Part shown: in pieces, positions 46,140 through 54,735 of the stretch
Numbering within the stretch: the stretch's first letter is position 1
Layout of the letters: each line of letters starts with the position of its first letter
Assembly: GCF_963678635.1 (NCBI RefSeq)
Contig: NC_087064.1
Coordinates: 37,872,706 to 37,936,705, forward strand
Length of the DNA stretch: 64,000 nucleotides
Origin: Symsagittifera roscoffensis
Taxonomy: Eukaryota > Xenacoelomorpha > Acoela > Convolutidae
Direction of reading: 5' to 3'
The notes under the pieces: generated by a model
What the model saw: the letters and a program-made list of their open reading frames with translations, nothing else
Database searches by the model: none
What the model was told of the DNA's origin: nothing
Position numbers and translations under genes: made by a program

Positions 46140-46560
46140 TTCCAGTTGCGGTTAAACCAAAGCCAGATGGTTTAAAGTTACAAGGGGTGCCAGCCCTGTC
46201 CATCAACGAATTCCTTCTCCGGCGGTCATTTGAGACCATGAATCATTCGCTACATCAAATATTTTGCCGCTGGTAATTTCCATGCCTGCCAAGTCAACAT
46301 CAAATGAGAAAAGAGATTCGTTAGACAGCCACTTTCCGTTCCAGTTCAGCTAGTGAGTCTCGATGAGCTTTGTCCAACTGTCAATGTCGATCGGTATACC
46401 AGCGAGACATGAAAAGTGAATTTTTCTGGGTCGTCTGCCAGATAAGCGTTTTACTCTGTTAGTCTGACTGGAGCCAGCTCTTCTTTTGCCTCTGTTTTCC
46501 TTCTTAGAAATCCATAGCAGCGGTATAACTGTTCTTACTCTGGATTCTTAAAAGTAATTT
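46140..46560 (-). pseudogene. Unrecognised coding-like remnant
   Basis: The minus strand reads, in one frame, CLAGIPIDIDSWTKLIETH, a stop, LNWNGKWLSNESLFSFDVDL, AGMEITSGKIFDVANDSW and SQMTAGEGIR. In a second frame further upstream it reads KEELAPVRLTE and AYLADDPEKFTFHVSLVY. The amino-acid composition looks like real protein, but stops and frame changes break it. I do not recognise the family. It could be a retroelement piece or a processed gene fragment. Confidence 0.3.
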
Positions 46561-47804
46561 TTGAGTTCAGGCTCGCCGAAAATCTTGGCCGGCACGATGT
46601 GGCAAGTATAGCATTCCCTTATTTCTAGGATTTTTCCTCATAAAACAATCGCATTATTCTTGCACTTGGAAGTTTAGTAGCCACATAACTGAAGCTTCAC
46701 CCATCTTGTATTATTCCTTTGGCTCATTTTGATGCATTTTTGATCAGTTGGTGATTTGATAGTTCAAGTGTAGCAATTTTGGAAGTGCTTAAAATATATC
46801 ATTTTCTCAGTTGTTACAAGTTATTGTTGTGGGTTCAAATCAAAAGAATCTGCAGAATTAATTTTTTTTAATTGAAAAAAGTTTAGAAAAAAACCCTCGA
46901 ATTGTTGTTAGTTTCTTGGCTTTTCAGTTTCTGAAACAGTTGAATTTTGACAAAACACTCGACAGTACTCTTGTTGACCAGGATGGGCAATGTCTTCCAA
47001 ATTATTACAAAGATAGCCCATCATCGTCTACTAGGGTTGTAAAAACAATAGATGGGCTGTAATAAAACTAACGGTCCATGCTGTTTAGGCGAAAAGCTGC
47101 ATTAAATAACCAGTCTGGCAGCTTAATTTTTCAAATAATTTTGGTGCTCAGTTTTTGGATTTTTTTTATAATAAACAATTTCTCTTAGACTACGTTTCCA
47201 TTAGTTTTTTGTGTCTTTTTGCAGAAAAATCAAAGGTATTGTATTTTTTTTGAAAACTGAGCAAACAAGTGCACAAACATTAATTTCAAGACAACATAGT
47301 GCAATAAGTATTAACTGTCTTTAATTTCCCTCATCAGACAAAATGACAGAAAATAACCCTAAACTGGATTCATTAGTTGCAAATCCCTTTTACCCGATTT
47401 GTTCCCTCTCCAGTTTAGGACAACCAACACGTCCCTTCTAATTACGTAATTACATAAATTTCAAAACCTATTTTCAATACATACATATCAAATACTTTTT
47501 GAGATTTGAAATAGAGATAAGCTTAAAAAATATTGGTCCAAAAATCTCGGGCTTCCTAGTTTCTTCAATTTACATGTGTTGCAAGCGAGCATCTAAGATG
47601 AACAAAAAAGCAATAGGAACTAAAGCACGCGATACAGACTTAACTGTGTCAATACATACTACTACCGTTGCAGGCTGCAGGCTGCAGGCTAAGTTTTGCG
47701 CGACACAATTGCACAGGACTTGCAGGCTTGGTGATCATGATCGCAAAAGAGTGCAGGCTGCAGATCTATTTCGATGCAGGTAAAAAAAGGTTAAAAAAAC
47801 GTAC
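46561..47804. other. Intronic noncoding stretch
   Basis: No gene seen. A short GCAGGCT repeat (three copies) lies near 47671-47691. The plus frame 47499-47783 overlaps this repeat and is not supported. Confidence 0.45.
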
Positions 47805-48071
47805 CGAAATTGGCCAAAGGGGAGGACAAACCTAGGATGCTACTCTTGGCTTGTGACGTCACACTAGCCGCCGCTCCCGCCGCACCCCCGGCTGCTCCTC
47901 CGGCGGGTTGCGACGGTAGGTCATTGACTAGGGAACTCGCGGATCCGTAGAGCACGTAGTGGCCCATGGGCTTGACGAGATTGATGCCCTTGGCGACATC
48001 TTCGCCCGAGAGAGAGTCGAGAACTATGTCTACTCCGTAAGGAGAGAGACGCTTCACTTCTTCCACGTAAT
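47805..48071 (-). CDS. VAT1L: VAT1L-like gene, third exon from the end
   Basis: Encodes YVEEVKRLSPYGVDIVLDSL, SGEDVAKGINLVKPMGHYVL and YGSASSLVNDLPSQ, the end of the nucleotide-binding fold of this zinc-independent MDR-family oxidoreductase (VDIVLD, GxYVLYG). A Gly/Ala-rich stretch (PAGGAAGGAAGAAASVTSQA) and SSILGLSSPLANF follow. The acceptor is TTTATTTAG and the donor is GTACGT; the exon is 267 bases and phase 1 at both ends. Upstream exons must lie beyond the window, because the next 16 kb hold intron and a retroelement. The three exons together give 194 C-terminal residues. Confidence 0.88.
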
Positions 48072-48429
48072 CTAAATAAACCAGTCATCATTGTTGCTGA
48101 ATTACCGATAACAAAATTGAATTCAACGTTTCCTTAATTTTTCTTTGAAAAAAACTGACTTAACAGAGGGGCGTATTGAGGACTTGGAATTGAACGTGAA
48201 AAAAATTGCACGGAGAAACGCTAAATTTTGAAAAACAAGGCGGTTGCTCCCACTCAAACTTCCCACCCAATAACAATCCAACTTTGGTACCGTTTACGAG
48301 AATCTATTTTTGTATTGGTGATAAAATTTATTTCAACGGTTTGGAACCTGATCTAAACTACATTTTATGATTGGATAAATTAGATATTTTACCACTGTAA
48401 AGTATTTAATATTAACCAATCATGATCCA
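48072..48429. other. Intronic sequence left of the large retroelement
   Basis: AT-rich, no coding sequence. The left border of the retroelement lies somewhere in or just after this stretch. It was not resolved because the 3' LTR needed for comparison is outside the window. Confidence 0.4.
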
Positions 48430-48613
48430 TCTAACTAACAACCCACTTATTTGTAAGTGCTGAAATTACTTGTAATTTCAGCACCAGAGAGATTTGAATT
48501 TAACTTAGAATTTAGTTGCCTCTCCTAAGGAACTTCAGCAGCCGCAATAAACCAGTATACCCTAGATCTATTGAGCCTAGCAGAGACTAGTTAAACAACC
48601 TGAGACTAGATAG

Positions 48614-48707
48614 TATAAGAGTAAGATTAGTATCGGTATTAGACTAAGAAGTTGCACGAAAATAAGATATTGAAAATCAAAATAAAAATTAGTAGCATGA
48701 CAATAAA
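48614..48707 (+). promoter_or_regulatory. Possible LTR TATA box and poly(A) signal
   Basis: TATAAG at 48614-48619 is followed about 85 bases later by AATAAA at 48702-48707, the spacing expected between U3 and R of an LTR. Another AATAAA lies at 48681. No LTR boundaries or primer-binding site were recognised, so this is only a suggestion. Confidence 0.25.
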
Positions 48708-48837
48708 CTGTTAGTAATCATAAAAATCATCTGTAGTCCCAGCTTCATCACCTAAACATAACAGCTCACTAAACATCAAAAACTAAAATTTTGAACAATT
48801 TAAACCATTTTAAACTTAAAATATAATTTTAAAATCA

Positions 48838-48924
48838 GATCATCAAGGCTTATCCTTGGATCTACATTAAATTTTTCTATTTCATTACATTTAAAACTTG
48901 ATCATCAAGGCCTATCCTTGGATC
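48838..48924 (+). repeat. Paired hairpin motif in the leader
   Basis: GATCATCAAGGCTTATCC continuing TTGGATC occurs at 48838-48862, and again with one change at 48900-48924, 62 bp apart. The centre CAAGG-CYTAT-CCTTG can form a small stem-loop. Confidence 0.7.
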
Positions 48925-48960
48925 AAAAAAAACAATTTTGTTCTCCCCCACCCACTTAGC

Positions 48961-49342
48961 TAGTGTCTAACGACCTCAAACGTCGATTCACTATCCAACC
49001 CTTTCAAAAAACCCAAGACTAATAGAAATTTTTGAACAACACTAATCATTCAAATTAGGATAAACAGTGAAGAACTTCGGTTATTCATCCTTCACTTGAA
49101 CCCTCCTCTTATCAAGACCCAGGATAAATCATAGACTTAGTAAGTTTAAAATAGTATCTAACGAACTACTCACGTTCTAATTATACCTGAACCTTGTGGA
49201 TCGATTTACTATTCTCCAACCCTTGAACACAATCATTACCCCTAAGTAAGATTAAGTAAGTTAACACCTTAGCTTATATTAGCCACGAGAAAGTAAAAAA
49301 TCATTCTTCGGAATCGATATACTTTTCTCTCCAACCCTGAAC
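48961..49342 (+). repeat. Three related modules in the 5' leader
   Basis: Modules share TAGTRTCTAACGA (48961 and 49153) and CGATNTACTNTCCAACCCT-type sequence (48984, 49202 and 49315). They are degenerate but keep their order and lie directly before the first frame. They may serve an RNA function such as packaging or translation, which is inference. Confidence 0.5.
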
Positions 49343-49442
49343 AAATAGACCCAGGTTAAGCTAACCAAAAAATCGTAAGGACTAACAATTTAAGAAAATA
49401 GAAATCATCTAACAACTTTTTGCATCCGTCATCCTAAACCTT

Positions 49443-49910
49443 ATGTCATTTAAAAATCTAGGAAATAAACAAACAATCGTTTTACACAACTGTGAAATAG
49501 ATAACAAAAAATACGACCTTGTAATCACACCTCATACACAAACAGTTGGATATATTAGAACAAAACGACAAACACTAAAAAGGAAAATAATAAACAAACA
49601 AAGACAAATAACACGAAAAAGATTTTCCAAAAATAGAAACGCATTTTCAGAATCAGAAGCCAGCAATTTAGACGAACTTTATAAATTAAAAGAATCTATA
49701 GATAAAAATTGCCCCATTCACGATCAATTATATTTTTCCGACTCAGAAACAACTTCAAATTCATCAAAAAGAGGAAAAAGAAGAATAAAAAAGCAATATA
49801 AACACAGACCAGTACATTTATATAATTGGAATCAACCAATTAGACATATCGATAATTACCTATTAACAGTCATTAAACGAAAAAATGAGCCAAACACACA
49901 CCCCAAGTGA
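49443..49910 (+). CDS. Accessory frame 1 of the retroelement, unrecognised
   Basis: 155 codons from an ATG after the leader. The middle is strongly basic (RTKRQTLKRKIINKQRQITR, KRFSKNRN), followed by an acidic Ser patch (FSESEASNLDE, YFSDSETTSNSS) and another basic patch (KRGKRRIKKQYKHRP). It has no signal peptide, membrane span or zinc motif. The basic patches suggest nucleic-acid binding or nuclear localisation (inference). It overlaps accessory frame 2 by 26 bases. I do not recognise the family; it could also be an N-terminal part of Gag expressed by frameshifting. Confidence 0.65.
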   Translation: MSFKNLGNKQTIVLHNCEIDNKKYDLVITPHTQTVGYIRTKRQTLKRKIINKQRQITRKRFSKNRNAFSESEASNLDELYKLKESIDKNCPIHDQLYFSDSETTSNSSKRGKRRIKKQYKHRPVHLYNWNQPIRHIDNYLLTVIKRKNEPNTHPK

Positions 49911-50772
49911 AGATAGTCCAGATGATGACGATATCTACCCCTTCCTCGTAGATGCACCCAATGATAGAGGACAGCATATACTTTGCAAGAATTTACTCCT
50001 AAATTTATTTGAACCCGGAATCAGCCCATGTAAAGCAAGGTTCCCAGATGTAAAGATCAAAAGACAAATTATTGATCACTATCTGAAAGATATATGTAAT
50101 TTGACACAACATTACGGAATCTACACCATAGAATTCAGCTCACCAAACCCGAATCACCACAAATATGTAATTCAAACAGACGACCTTGATTTAGAATTTT
50201 CAAAATTATTCTCAGAATACATAAAAAGCATACAATATCATAACTCACAAAGAGCAAACTCCATATTCACTAATGAAGTTTTTGCCATAATATATAGTTA
50301 TATCTCAATATTAGAAAACGAAATTCCAATCCCAAGTGTCTCACCGACAGAGACATCTAAACATATAAGGGTACGACATGAAATCACACTATTTTCAACT
50401 TTCCTACATATAATTAAAGAAAATTTTACTAAAGATGATGTTTCACAACATACAAAACATGACTTACAAAAAATTTTGGCATGGTTTATAATAGATTATT
50501 TCACACATAATATAGATTTAATTTCACAAGCAAGAAAAAATTTCAGACCTCAAAATTCAAACGATGATACCGCTATCACAGAACAATCAGACTACGTTTG
50601 GGACCCCGAATGGTCTCATTATGCATTTATAAATATCCCACAATCAATTGCAAGTCAAGCAATAAGTACAATATCTTATACAAGAGATTATGTAAGAGTA
50701 GTACCATTAACCATTGATGCAACGCCATTAACTACAATACATTTCTACCTGATACGCGAAATAACAGCTTAA
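49885..50772 (+). CDS. Accessory frame 2 of the retroelement, unrecognised
   Basis: 295 codons starting MSQTHTPSEDSPDDDDIYPF. An acidic N-terminus is followed by a mixed, globular-looking region rich in aromatic and Ile residues (HILCKNLLLNLFEPG, LQKILAWFIIDYFTHNID, DYVWDPEWSHYAFINIPQS). No catalytic motif was recognised. The frame overlaps the 5' open extension of gag, which lies in the -1 frame and is open from about 50690. The last two thirds are repeated at 52571-53239 by the tandem duplication. It may be a matrix-like Gag domain or a separate accessory protein. Confidence 0.65.
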   Translation: MSQTHTPSEDSPDDDDIYPFLVDAPNDRGQHILCKNLLLNLFEPGISPCKARFPDVKIKRQIIDHYLKDICNLTQHYGIYTIEFSSPNPNHHKYVIQTDDLDLEFSKLFSEYIKSIQYHNSQRANSIFTNEVFAIIYSYISILENEIPIPSVSPTETSKHIRVRHEITLFSTFLHIIKENFTKDDVSQHTKHDLQKILAWFIIDYFTHNIDLISQARKNFRPQNSNDDTAITEQSDYVWDPEWSHYAFINIPQSIASQAISTISYTRDYVRVVPLTIDATPLTTIHFYLIREITA

Positions 50773-52570
50773 ACTCGACCGTCATACACAATGAAAACCT
50801 TAATGGAACTAGGAATCTCACTCAGCAAGATATTCAGACACCATCACACTTCATAAATGAAGAAATTGTACAAACAACAACAACTACACAACAAAGTATT
50901 TCACCAATACGTCCAAATTTAACAACACCAAGAAGTACAAACACTTCACTAGCACAGGTAACCTTACAATCAACCGTTAAACCTTCGGTTGCTCCAAAAT
51001 ATTCACAAATGGATTCTCAAACATATAGACCCATGACAATACCGTCAAAAACACGCAGAACATTCACAAGAAACACTTTTGCGGAACACAATTATAATTA
51101 TACACATTCATCAAAAACAAACTATCCCCCACGAAAAAATAATAATAATCAGATAAGATCTCGCTATTGGGATAATCCAATGGCAACAACCAACTCAGTA
51201 AATTTTCAAACTAATTCACATCCTCCACAGGATCGTAGTGAAAATTACCCATTCTTTCAACAGAATAAAAATAAAAAACAAGCACCTCATCAAACGGATT
51301 ACATATCCTCTGATGATGATTATTTACAACCAGATATGTTTGCACCATATACTCAAGAATATCGTGGACAAGGAGTGCAAAAACCATATACATATCATAG
51401 GATTTTTTCCCCACATCAAATAGATACACAAAATCAACAACCAATACAAATGCAAAACCCAATTATAACACAATCTTTTCAACCAATTCAGCCACAAAAC
51501 CCAATGATTACACATTCGTATCAACCAACACAAATGCAAAATGAAATACCACTTCCATATTACCTTCAACAACACGAAATAACAAAAACTCAACTTTCGA
51601 ATTTTTCAAAAATGCCAAATGCAGCAGAATCATTACAAATGACAATGAATCCATACCTTATGGGTGAATCATCAATAACATCAAACAAACCATTAATGGT
51701 ATTCACAGGAACAGACCCTGAATATTCTGTAGAAGATTATTTAAATGCAGTAACAGCAAATTTAATTTTAAATATAGGACCTGAACCAATTAATACGCCA
51801 CTACATCAAAACTGGATACATCGACGCACAGCGTTGATACAGACAACCTTAGACGGCGCAGCCCAAAAATGGTTTTCAGTATTGCCTATAGAAATAAAAT
51901 CAAACTGGAAAAGATTTACACAAGAATTTTCAAAAATGTTTGACTCCGAGAGGAACAAACAACAACAAAGAGTTTTATGTAATGAAATTCGCAGATTACC
52001 AAATGAAACCATCAAACAATTAGCAGTACGTATCGAAACACTAGTTCGAAAAGCATATTCATTAAATACACACGACTATAAAAACACAAAAATGACAGAA
52101 ATCTTAATGATGACCTTAACACCTCAATTAAGGAAAATAGCAATAAAAAAGAGAGCATCCCATCCCTCCTCAATTCGAGAGCCCGATTTAGATTTTCGAA
52201 AACTAGTAGACAAAGTAGAGCAAGCGGAAATCACAATGAAACTTGAAGAAACAGAAAATCTGAAATGACAATATGTTAACCGAATTGAAACAAATACCAC
52301 AAATATCAACAATATACAGGAATCAGATACAGACCTCGTTGAAAAAATCACTGAAATACTCAATATTTATGAAAAGCACCCAAACTTTAAAGGCAAACCA
52401 TCTTTCAAAAAATGGTGTAATTATTGCCGACGATACGGACATAGTATTGCTGAATGTAGACAAAAACAACAGGACAATCAAAACAAACCTCAAAAATATA
52501 AAGAACCAAATAAATCATTCTATCAATACATGAAGAAAGATCAAAATCTACCAAACAAAAATGTATACAG
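50104..52570 (+). repeat. 2467-bp tandem duplication, copy 1
   Basis: Covers the 3' two thirds of accessory frame 2, gag and the zinc knuckle. It is followed directly by copy 2. Only two substitutions were noticed on reading: A/C at 51104 versus 53571, and C/T at 51688 versus 54155. Confidence 0.92.
51009..52268 (+). CDS. gag: Gag (matrix/capsid), copy 1
   Basis: 419 codons. Residues 1-200 are Gln/Asn/Pro/Tyr-rich and low in complexity (QNQQPIQMQNPIITQSFQP). From about residue 225 a folded region follows (LMVFTGTDPEYSVEDYLNAV, LIQTTLDGAAQKWFSVLPIE, WKRFTQEFSKMFDSERN, IRRLPNETIKQLAVRIETLV), which is the Retrotrans_gag capsid pattern with the W-x-x-F-x-x-x-F helix. The frame is open without ATG back to about 50690. 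It ends at TGA 52266-52268, and the same frame continues behind it to a zinc knuckle. Confidence 0.85.
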   Translation: MDSQTYRPMTIPSKTRRTFTRNTFAEHNYNYTHSSKTNYPPRKNNNNQIRSRYWDNPMATTNSVNFQTNSHPPQDRSENYPFFQQNKNKKQAPHQTDYISSDDDYLQPDMFAPYTQEYRGQGVQKPYTYHRIFSPHQIDTQNQQPIQMQNPIITQSFQPIQPQNPMITHSYQPTQMQNEIPLPYYLQQHEITKTQLSNFSKMPNAAESLQMTMNPYLMGESSITSNKPLMVFTGTDPEYSVEDYLNAVTANLILNIGPEPINTPLHQNWIHRRTALIQTTLDGAAQKWFSVLPIEIKSNWKRFTQEFSKMFDSERNKQQQRVLCNEIRRLPNETIKQLAVRIETLVRKAYSLNTHDYKNTKMTEILMMTLTPQLRKIAIKKRASHPSSIREPDLDFRKLVDKVEQAEITMKLEETENLK

Positions 52571-52598
52571 CAACAACATTACGGAATCTACACCATAG
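52269..52598 (+). CDS. Nucleocapsid region behind the gag stop, copy 1 (truncated)
   Basis: In frame with gag across the TGA. It contains KKWCNYCRRYGHSIAECRQ, a CX2CX4HX4C zinc knuckle at 52416-52457. The frame crosses the duplication join at about 52570 and stops at TAG 52596-52598, so in this copy the region that follows the knuckle has been lost. Confidence 0.75.
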   Translation, partial: QYVNRIETNTTNINNIQESDTDLVEKITEILNIYEKHPNFKGKPSFKKWCNYCRRYGHSIAECRQKQQDNQNKPQKYKEPNKSFYQYMKKDQNLPNKNVYSNNITESTP

Positions 52599-53239
52599 AA
52601 TTCAGCTCACCAAACCCGAATCACCACAAATATGTAATTCAAACAGACGACCTTGATTTAGAATTTTCAAAATTATTCTCAGAATACATAAAAAGCATAC
52701 AATATCATAACTCACAAAGAGCAAACTCCATATTCACTAATGAAGTTTTTGCCATAATATATAGTTATATCTCAATATTAGAAAACGAAATTCCAATCCC
52801 AAGTGTCTCACCGACAGAGACATCTAAACATATAAGGGTACGACATGAAATCACACTATTTTCAACTTTCCTACATATAATTAAAGAAAATTTTACTAAA
52901 GATGATGTTTCACAACATACAAAACATGACTTACAAAAAATTTTGGCATGGTTTATAATAGATTATTTCACACATAATATAGATTTAATTTCACAAGCAA
53001 GAAAAAATTTCAGACCTCAAAATTCAAACGATGATACCGCTATCACAGAACAATCAGACTACGTTTGGGACCCCGAATGGTCTCATTATGCATTTATAAA
53101 TATCCCACAATCAATTGCAAGTCAAGCAATAAGTACAATATCTTATACAAGAGATTATGTAAGAGTAGTACCATTAACCATTGATGCAACGCCATTAACT
53201 ACAATACATTTCTACCTGATACGCGAAATAACAGCTTAA
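52571..53239 (+). pseudogene. Accessory frame 2, N-truncated duplicate
   Basis: Duplicate of 50104-50772 without its first 73 codons and without an own start at the join. The first usable ATG, at 52943, leaves 98 codons. It is not in frame with the preceding nucleocapsid reading. Confidence 0.8.
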
Positions 53240-53475
53240 ACTCGACCGTCATACACAATGAAAACCTTAATGGAACTAGGAATCTCACTCAGCAAGATAT
53301 TCAGACACCATCACACTTCATAAATGAAGAAATTGTACAAACAACAACAACTACACAACAAAGTATTTCACCAATACGTCCAAATTTAACAACACCAAGA
53401 AGTACAAACACTTCACTAGCACAGGTAACCTTACAATCAACCGTTAAACCTTCGGTTGCTCCAAAATATTCACAA

Positions 53476-54735
53476 ATGGATTCTCAAACATATAGACCCA
53501 TGACAATACCGTCAAAAACACGCAGAACATTCACAAGAAACACTTTTGCGGAACACAATTATAATTATACCCATTCATCAAAAACAAACTATCCCCCACG
53601 AAAAAATAATAATAATCAGATAAGATCTCGCTATTGGGATAATCCAATGGCAACAACCAACTCAGTAAATTTTCAAACTAATTCACATCCTCCACAGGAT
53701 CGTAGTGAAAATTACCCATTCTTTCAACAGAATAAAAATAAAAAACAAGCACCTCATCAAACGGATTACATATCCTCTGATGATGATTATTTACAACCAG
53801 ATATGTTTGCACCATATACTCAAGAATATCGTGGACAAGGAGTGCAAAAACCATATACATATCATAGGATTTTTTCCCCACATCAAATAGATACACAAAA
53901 TCAACAACCAATACAAATGCAAAACCCAATTATAACACAATCTTTTCAACCAATTCAGCCACAAAACCCAATGATTACACATTCGTATCAACCAACACAA
54001 ATGCAAAATGAAATACCACTTCCATATTACCTTCAACAACACGAAATAACAAAAACTCAACTTTCGAATTTTTCAAAAATGCCAAATGCAGCAGAATCAT
54101 TACAAATGACAATGAATCCATACCTTATGGGTGAATCATCAATAACATCAAATAAACCATTAATGGTATTCACAGGAACAGACCCTGAATATTCTGTAGA
54201 AGATTATTTAAATGCAGTAACAGCAAATTTAATTTTAAATATAGGACCTGAACCAATTAATACGCCACTACATCAAAACTGGATACATCGACGCACAGCG
54301 TTGATACAGACAACCTTAGACGGCGCAGCCCAAAAATGGTTTTCAGTATTGCCTATAGAAATAAAATCAAACTGGAAAAGATTTACACAAGAATTTTCAA
54401 AAATGTTTGACTCCGAGAGGAACAAACAACAACAAAGAGTTTTATGTAATGAAATTCGCAGATTACCAAATGAAACCATCAAACAATTAGCAGTACGTAT
54501 CGAAACACTAGTTCGAAAAGCATATTCATTAAATACACACGACTATAAAAACACAAAAATGACAGAAATCTTAATGATGACCTTAACACCTCAATTAAGG
54601 AAAATAGCAATAAAAAAGAGAGCATCCCATCCCTCCTCAATTCGAGAGCCCGATTTAGATTTTCGAAAACTAGTAGACAAAGTAGAGCAAGCGGAAATCA
54701 CAATGAAACTTGAAGAAACAGAAAATCTGAAATGA
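53476..54735 (+). CDS. gag: Gag (matrix/capsid), copy 2
   Basis: 419 codons with the same protein sequence as copy 1. It ends at TGA 54733-54735. This is the copy contiguous with an intact nucleocapsid tail and pol, so it is the one that could still feed a Gag-Pol product. The codon context of the stop is AAA TGA CAA in both copies. Confidence 0.85.
   Translation: MDSQTYRPMTIPSKTRRTFTRNTFAEHNYNYTHSSKTNYPPRKNNNNQIRSRYWDNPMATTNSVNFQTNSHPPQDRSENYPFFQQNKNKKQAPHQTDYISSDDDYLQPDMFAPYTQEYRGQGVQKPYTYHRIFSPHQIDTQNQQPIQMQNPIITQSFQPIQPQNPMITHSYQPTQMQNEIPLPYYLQQHEITKTQLSNFSKMPNAAESLQMTMNPYLMGESSITSNKPLMVFTGTDPEYSVEDYLNAVTANLILNIGPEPINTPLHQNWIHRRTALIQTTLDGAAQKWFSVLPIEIKSNWKRFTQEFSKMFDSERNKQQQRVLCNEIRRLPNETIKQLAVRIETLVRKAYSLNTHDYKNTKMTEILMMTLTPQLRKIAIKKRASHPSSIREPDLDFRKLVDKVEQAEITMKLEETENLK

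Larger units (their letters stand above)
40398..47804 (-). other. 7.4-kb intron of the VAT1L-like gene
   Basis: The donor is GTACGT at 47804-47799 and the acceptor is CAAAAAG, minus strand. It holds eight family A repeats (40560-46083), one nested family B element, a 1.08-kb near-identical duplication and a small coding-like remnant at 46140-46560. No exon of the gene was found inside. The minus frame 41149-41343 has no motif and is not called. Confidence 0.7.

Noticed and set aside
50690-50772. Canonical -1 slippery heptamer between accessory frame 2 and gag
   Set aside because: No X-XXY-YYZ sequence in the right phase was found in the overlap.
51211-51593. Minus-strand frames inside gag, repeated at 53678-54060
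   Set aside because: They are antisense to an intact Gag and repeated only through the duplication.
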